Shown in pieces: positions 57,048 to 63,413 of a DNA stretch of 63,413 nucleotides. Made by a program: the position numbers and the translations under genes. This DNA is from Spirochaetota bacterium (GTDB taxonomy: Bacteria > Spirochaetota > JAGLSM01 > JAKPMW01), in contig JAITCI010000030.1 in NCBI GenBank assembly GCA_031283155.1, forward strand, positions 1 to 63,413, written 5' to 3'. Under the pieces are notes generated by a model. That model worked only from the letters and a program-made list of their open reading frames with translations. It was not told the DNA's origin and did not search any database. Position 1 is the stretch's first letter. Every line of letters starts with the position of its first letter.

Positions 57048-57209
57048 CTACTTCACTTCCTTATGCTGGGTATGCTTCCGATCCCAGGGACAATACTTGG
57101 AGAGCTCAATCTTGCCGGAGTGCAATTTTTTGTTTTTTGTCATGGCGTAATTGCGCCGCTTGCACTCCTGGCAGGCTAAATGGATCTTTTCCCGTACAGC
57201 CTTTGCCAT
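57048..57209 (-). CDS. rpmG: 50S ribosomal protein L33, one zinc ligand missing
   Basis: bL33 of 53 residues, found by translating the gap between the tRNA genes: it begins [20 protein letters not shown] and ends KHTQHKEVK. The first zinc pair (CQEC, Cys13 and Cys16) is intact, but the second reads YCPWDRKH, so the fourth Cys is Asp. The ATG is preceded by GGAAGGTG. rpmG beside secE-nusG and tRNA-Trp is a common arrangement. Confidence 0.94.
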   Translation of the reverse strand: MAKAVREKIHLACQECKRRNYAMTKNKKLHSGKIELSKYCPWDRKHTQHKEVK

Positions 57210-57267
57210 AAATCACCTTCCTTTGGGACTCAAAATTTATGTTTCGCCCCGGTAATTCTCTTGCTTA

Positions 57268-57340
57268 AGCCCTCGACCAGAATCGAACTGGTGACCACTT
57301 GCTTACCATGCAAGTGCTCTACCGACTGAGCTACGAGGGC
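57268..57340 (-). tRNA. tRNA-Thr (anticodon GGT)
   Basis: A 73-base cloverleaf. The acceptor GCCCTCG pairs with CGAGGGC, the D arm is AGCTCAGTCGGTAGAGC, the anticodon stem CTTGC/GCAAG encloses ATGGTAA, and the T arm has GTTCGAT. The discriminator is T; CCA is not encoded. It reads Thr codons ACC and ACT. Confidence 0.97.
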
Positions 57341-57420
57341 GTCGAACGGACGCCGCAAAAATATACTCTTCATTCCGAAACCGGGCAAATAAATATACCA
57401 AAACGGCAAAAGAACGGCAC

Positions 57421-58824
57421 TCAATAACCGGAGGAGGCAAAAAGCGCGCCGGCAAGATAATCGCCCCAGATGATCTTGAGCAGAAACAATGCCGCGATAA
57501 CGTACATTGTAATACTCACGCTCCTGGATTTTCCGCACAATACCTTAATGAACACCCAGGAGAGAACCCCGAAGATCAGACCATCAGAAACACTGTAGGA
57601 GAAAGGCATCATAACGATGCACAGGAAAGCCGGAAACCCTTCCTCAAAATCGGTAAAATCGATCCTGCGAATGGCTTCTGTCATATACAGGCCAACGACG
57701 ATCAGGGCTGACGCCGTGGCGAAACCCGGAATCGCGCCGAATACCGGTGCCAAAAACAGCGCAAGCAAAAACAGGCTGCCGATGGTCAGAGCCGTCATCC
57801 CCGTACGCCCGCCCTCGGCTACCCCGGCGGCGCTTTCAACATAGGTTGTTACAGTGGAGGTTCCCAGAAAGGCACCCACAGTTGTACCGATGGCGTCGGA
57901 TAAAAGCGCCGGTTTAAGCCGGGGTAATCTGCCGCTGTCGTCGAGCATATTCGCCTTGTTGGATACGCCGAGCAGAGTGCCAATCGTGTCAAAAACATCC
58001 ACAAACAAAAACGCAAAGACTATCGGGATAAAATCCAGAATGCCTATATCACCGAGCCTGGCGCTGTCAAAGGCGGAGATCAGGTTAATATCCGCTATGG
58101 ACGGCGGCAGAGAGAATAAAGCAAATTCGCCTGCGGAATTAACCGGATAGAGGCTGAATTGCCCGGCATCCGGATCCGGAACATACAATCCGATAGACTG
58201 AAAAAATACACCAATGAGCCATGTGATGAGAATTCCCCAAAACAAGGCGCCTTTTACCCGTTTGATGAGCATAATAACCATGATGATCAGTCCCGCAATG
58301 CACAGCATGGTGGTCAGGCTGGTTATGGATCCGAGGGCAACCGAAGTCGCGGGGTTGGTGACGATAACGCCGCCATTTTTCAGTCCAATGAAACAGATAA
58401 AAAGCCCGATGCCCACGCTCACCGAGCTCTTCAGCGTTTGCGGAATGGAATTAAAGACGATCTCCCGCGCGTTCACAAAAGACAGCAAAATAAAGATAAC
58501 GCCTTCAATAAAGACCGCTATCAGCGCCGCTTCCCAGCCATATTTCGGGGCGACGGAATAGGCAAAGAAAGAATTTAAGCCCATGCCCGCCGCAAGCCCA
58601 AACGGCAGATTTGCGAAAAATGCCATACAGAGGGTTGCGATACCCGCAGACAACGCTGTTGCCGTAAAAACCGCGCCTGCGTCCATACCGGCATCCCCAA
58701 GGATATTGGGGTTAACGGCGAGTACGTACACCATGGTCATAAATGTGGTCACGCCGGCTATTATCTCGGCGGCGGGGGTGGTGTTATGCTCCCGCATTTT
58801 GAAGATTTTTTCAAAAAATTCCAT
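57421..58824 (-). CDS. NCS2-family purine permease (AzgA/PbuG-like)
   Basis: Inner-membrane proton-coupled importer of the hypoxanthine/guanine/adenine type (COG2252). The 467 residues have about twelve to fourteen hydrophobic segments, the signature LPFGLAAGMGLNSFFAYSV, and FLFVDVFDTIGTLLGVSNKA in the second half, typical of the AzgA group. The ATG of MEFFEKIFKMREH has GGAGGAAG upstream; nine extra codons at the N-terminus are possible. No purine riboswitch was recognised upstream. It precedes tRNA-Thr. Confidence 0.9.
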   Translation of the reverse strand: MEFFEKIFKMREHNTTPAAEIIAGVTTFMTMVYVLAVNPNILGDAGMDAGAVFTATALSAGIATLCMAFFANLPFGLAAGMGLNSFFAYSVAPKYGWEAALIAVFIEGVIFILLSFVNAREIVFNSIPQTLKSSVSVGIGLFICFIGLKNGGVIVTNPATSVALGSITSLTTMLCIAGLIIMVIMLIKRVKGALFWGILITWLIGVFFQSIGLYVPDPDAGQFSLYPVNSAGEFALFSLPPSIADINLISAFDSARLGDIGILDFIPIVFAFLFVDVFDTIGTLLGVSNKANMLDDSGRLPRLKPALLSDAIGTTVGAFLGTSTVTTYVESAAGVAEGGRTGMTALTIGSLFLLALFLAPVFGAIPGFATASALIVVGLYMTEAIRRIDFTDFEEGFPAFLCIVMMPFSYSVSDGLIFGVLSWVFIKVLCGKSRSVSITMYVIAALFLLKIIWGDYLAGALFASSGY

Positions 58825-58863
58825 GCACGCTTCCTCCATACTGCGAGACATTGCACGTGTTCT

Positions 58864-59058
58864 TTACGGAAAATACAATGTAGCATATATGGGCATTAAA
58901 TCAAAGCAAAGTGAATATCGCAATCCGACCGAAGACCGCGAAGTGTATCTGGGTGAATACAGGTAAAAACGATTATACCCCCGCCCAGCGTTCAGCCTTT
59001 TTGGCTTCCCCCGCCGTCCGGTACCCTTAAAAAGGCGGCATCCCTTCTCGAACCGCAA
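58864..59058 (-). pseudogene. Possible decayed C-terminal remnant of an FGE/SUMF1-type protein
   Basis: One minus frame reads GYNRFYLYSPRYTSRSSVGL then RYS, resembling the end of formylglycine-generating-enzyme (SUMF1) domains (R-x-Y..P..R....G-F/L-R). Just upstream, in another frame, RVPDGGGS resembles the preceding R-V-x-R-G-G-S-W motif, followed by a stop. If right, a frameshift and point changes destroyed the gene and only its last 50 or so codons remain. The match is by eye and short, so chance resemblance is quite possible. Confidence 0.25.
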
Positions 59059-59140
59059 TCCGGAGGCTTGCGCCGGAAACCCGACTCAGGACTTTCCCCG
59101 CCGAACCCGCTCCGTGAAACCCGACCAACACAGGACGCCG
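59029..59140 (-). ncRNA. Candidate structured RNA with closing stem and T-run
   Basis: On the minus strand CGGCGTCC (59133-59140) pairs with GGATGCCG (59036-59043), eight pairs with one G-T, enclosing about 90 bases; CCTTTTT follows directly, like a terminator end. Inside, GTCGGGTTTC occurs twice (around 59112-59125 and 59073-59085). Upstream CAGATT, 17 bases, TAAGAT gives a weak promoter. It does not match SRP RNA, RNase P, tmRNA or a riboswitch I know. It may be a small RNA, or a chance structure in a decayed region. Confidence 0.3.
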
Positions 59141-59216
59141 TACCCAACAGATCTTACCTAAGCGCATATTCCAAATCTGTACGCTGCGCACAATGATATA
59201 GCTGAGCGCATACGCC

Positions 59217-60437
59217 TTATATCTGATACGCCAGACTCAGCGTAAGCATTGCGGTAGGCGGCGTCCAGTCAAAGAGCGCGCGAAACGCCCAGGATTCGCC
59301 CGCGCCAAGCGAAAGCGAGTGCCGCCATTTCCAGTACGCCGCATCGGCTATCTGCGCGTGATACGCAAGCTCGGTTTGATATACCGCCCGCCGCCGCGAC
59401 AGCGATACGGCAAGCGCTGCATTGTGTTCCGGCAGCGCCGAAAAAACCGCGTCGTACCTGAGCATCGCGCGCACCCCGCCCGCCCAGGAATATTGGCATA
59501 CGGCCTGCACATCGACGATGGAAAGCGCAACGGATTCGCGGCGATACGTAATTTGGATATCGATTGCGCGCTTGCGCTTTGAATCGGATTCCGCGCCGAA
59601 GCGGCAAAACACAGAGGACGCGGATTCGGGCGACCATTCGCCGCCCGCGCTGAGCGAAAGGATCTGCGCGAAAACGGGCGCTTCCTCCAAAAGCCGTAGA
59701 CAGACGCGCGCGCATTGCGAACGGAAAGCGCCGAATGACTCGGAAGAACGATACACCTCATGGGAATAGTTCCAGGCGCATACGGAAAAGAGTACCCCCG
59801 ATATATCCAAACGCGATTCGCTTTCCGCCATGCCGTCTTCCGACCGCGTTTGCCGGTTGTACGAAAATAATGGAAGAAACTCTTCGCTGCTCGCGCCATA
59901 GATCGCCGTCTGCAAAACGCTGCCCTGCGCGGACAGCGAAACGCCGCCTGTCGCGGTCAGAGCGTACAGCGCATCCCGAAGCCCGAGGATATCGTTCAGC
60001 GAGAATCCCGCCTGTCCAAGAAACGCAGCGCCCCCCAAAAAATCGGCGCTGTAAGTAAGGCACCCCTCCAATTCAACGCCAAATGGAGCATACCAAATAA
60101 CGCTGCCCAATATGCGCGCGGGATCGGTCTCATACCGCAGCGCCGCGAGGATGTTTGTGGATGTATACACGGATTGAAGCGCGATCTGCGCGCTATCAAC
60201 GATCACGCCCATGCTGAGGTGCGGGGTGAGCGCGCCGGTGATCTCGGCTGCAAGACCCGCGATAAGACGCATCGCATCCGGGTCGCCCGAATCGAGAGAA
60301 CCGTCCAGCCGCAGCGACCCATGCGCGGAAAATTGCGGGTATGGATTGGGCGCAAAGGCATATATCGCAGTGGGAGAAAAAAAGAGTGCCGCGAGAAGAA
60401 AAATCGCGGGCTTGCCTGAACGAAACGATAGATACAC
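59217..60437 (-). CDS. Secreted beta-rich protein, probable outer-membrane barrel
   Basis: I do not recognise the family. The 406 residues begin with a clear signal peptide ending SPTAIYA-FAPNPY (about residue 27). The rest alternates polar and hydrophobic residues in short strands (GSLRLDGSL, GVELEGCLTYSAD, AMLRYDAVFSALP, LTLSLAYQI at the C-terminus), the pattern of an outer-membrane barrel, with few long helices. The start is GTG with GGAGGGT upstream. It lies 133 bases after atpC, so it is probably not part of the ATP synthase operon proper. Confidence 0.65.
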   Translation of the reverse strand: MYLSFRSGKPAIFLLAALFFSPTAIYAFAPNPYPQFSAHGSLRLDGSLDSGDPDAMRLIAGLAAEITGALTPHLSMGVIVDSAQIALQSVYTSTNILAALRYETDPARILGSVIWYAPFGVELEGCLTYSADFLGGAAFLGQAGFSLNDILGLRDALYALTATGGVSLSAQGSVLQTAIYGASSEEFLPLFSYNRQTRSEDGMAESESRLDISGVLFSVCAWNYSHEVYRSSESFGAFRSQCARVCLRLLEEAPVFAQILSLSAGGEWSPESASSVFCRFGAESDSKRKRAIDIQITYRRESVALSIVDVQAVCQYSWAGGVRAMLRYDAVFSALPEHNAALAVSLSRRRAVYQTELAYHAQIADAAYWKWRHSLSLGAGESWAFRALFDWTPPTAMLTLSLAYQI

Positions 60438-60570
60438 GCATGACCCTCCAATTATGGGTCAGCGGCATCCCCGACCCTTTCAACGCTTCCTGTAGAAAAG
60501 CGCGAAAGGGCGCGCAGGTTTCATTTTATGCTCACTTTTTTTCTCCGGTGATGGCTGTATACGCTGCGCC

Positions 60571-63160
<2,590 letters not shown>

Positions 63161-63183
<23 letters not shown>

Positions 63184-63413
63184 CTAAAAATTCCTTTTTG
63201 TATTCATCTATGAAAGCCCTGAGCTTGGCTTCGAGGGCAGTATCCAGCGCGCCCTTTTCGGCAATCTCGCTGCGCATGGAGGCGTATCTCTTTTCAAAAG
63301 CCGCGAGGAAACCCTTCTCAAACTCCGCGATGCGCTCCAGCGGGATCTCCATGATGAGCCCGTGCGTCCCCGCGTAGAGGATGAGTACCTGATCCGCGAA
63401 CTCCATGGGGCAA
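63161..63413 (-). CDS. atpA: F1F0 ATP synthase subunit alpha (C-terminal end only)
   Basis: Only the last 84 or so residues are in the window: PMEFADQVLILYAGTHGLIM and the helical EFLDVAPPRN-type C-terminus, matching the end of alpha (usual P-M-x-x-x-x-Q-V-x-I-L-Y-A). The internal ATG at 63404-63406 is not the start; the gene continues beyond the right edge. The order atpA-atpG-atpD-atpC is standard. Confidence 0.95.

Larger units (their letters stand above)
58825..59216. other. 392-base gap between the OMP-like gene and the purine permease
   Basis: No intact gene is seen. The gap holds a weak remnant of coding sequence (about 58890-59035) and an RNA-like closed-stem structure (59029-59140), listed separately. 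The 60 bases before the permease are AT-rich and probably include its promoter, but I could not fix its boxes. Confidence 0.5.

Noticed and set aside
58825-58960. Purine riboswitch upstream of the NCS2 permease
   Set aside because: No conserved core of the purine aptamer is seen in the AT-rich leader.
59029-59140. SRP RNA or RNase P RNA
   Set aside because: GGGGAAAGTCC recalls an RNase P motif and the length suits small SRP RNA, but the SRP GGAAGCAGC loop and other RNase P elements are missing.
59120-59150. Integron attC site
   Set aside because: ACCCAAC matches one half of the core, but no partner GTTRRRY lies at the needed distance and there is no integrase.

Overview
The window reads as a core-chromosome segment of a diderm, flagellated spirochaete. 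Four observations support this. The flagellar block flgN-flgK-flgL-fliW-csrA has the compact order common in spirochaetes. RpoB carries Asn at the position of E. coli Ser531, a known spirochaete trait linked to natural rifampicin resistance. Outer-membrane functions are present (MlaEFD-type ABC genes, a secreted beta-barrel candidate, TPR lipoproteins). The ATP synthase is F-type and the ribosomal cluster runs secY-adk-infA-rpmJ without map, which points towards Leptospirales-like lineages rather than Treponema or Borrelia. The genus cannot be resolved from the sequence alone.

Layout. 1-5.8 kb (plus strand): rplI (5' end cut by the window), dnaB, mlaE, mlaF, mlaD and radA, tightly packed. At 5.83-5.96 kb a nested inverted-repeat element sits at the only convergent junction. 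From there to the right edge (about 57 kb) every confident gene is on the minus strand. Read right to left in the direction of transcription: atpA (partial)-atpG-atpD-atpC; an outer-membrane-type protein; a gap with a possible structured RNA and a decayed gene remnant; a purine permease; tRNA-Thr, rpmG, tRNA-Trp, secE, nusG; rplK-rplA-rplJ-rplL; rpoB-rpoC; rpsL-rpsG-fusA-tuf; the whole S10/spc/alpha cluster from rpsJ to rplQ; an orphan EcfT-like membrane protein; a promoter followed by a secreted caspase-like/TPR protein and a secreted papain-like peptidase; an orphan Helicase_C_3-domain protein, a TPR lipoprotein, an unrecognised coiled-coil protein, an ABC-F ATPase and a second TPR lipoprotein; the flagellar block; then an MFS transporter, a ChbG/YdjC-type deacetylase and an unusually long SppA.

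How it works together. Most of the window is the transcription/translation core, with promoter-like and hairpin signals placed at the classic regulatory joints (before rplK, between rplL and rpoB, before rpsL, before tuf, between tuf and rpsJ). The flagellar block pairs hook-associated proteins with the FliW-CsrA post-transcriptional switch. Two hairpins carrying GGA in or at the edge of the loop, one at the flgL stop and one in the flgN leader, look like sites where CsrA could regulate its own operon.

Most interesting accessory content: the caspase-TPR plus papain-like peptidase pair, SppA fused to a barrel-like N-terminal region, the tandemly duplicated C-terminal tail of RpoB, and the 59.0-59.14 kb RNA-like structure. 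No phage, IS transposase, CRISPR array or rRNA gene is visible.
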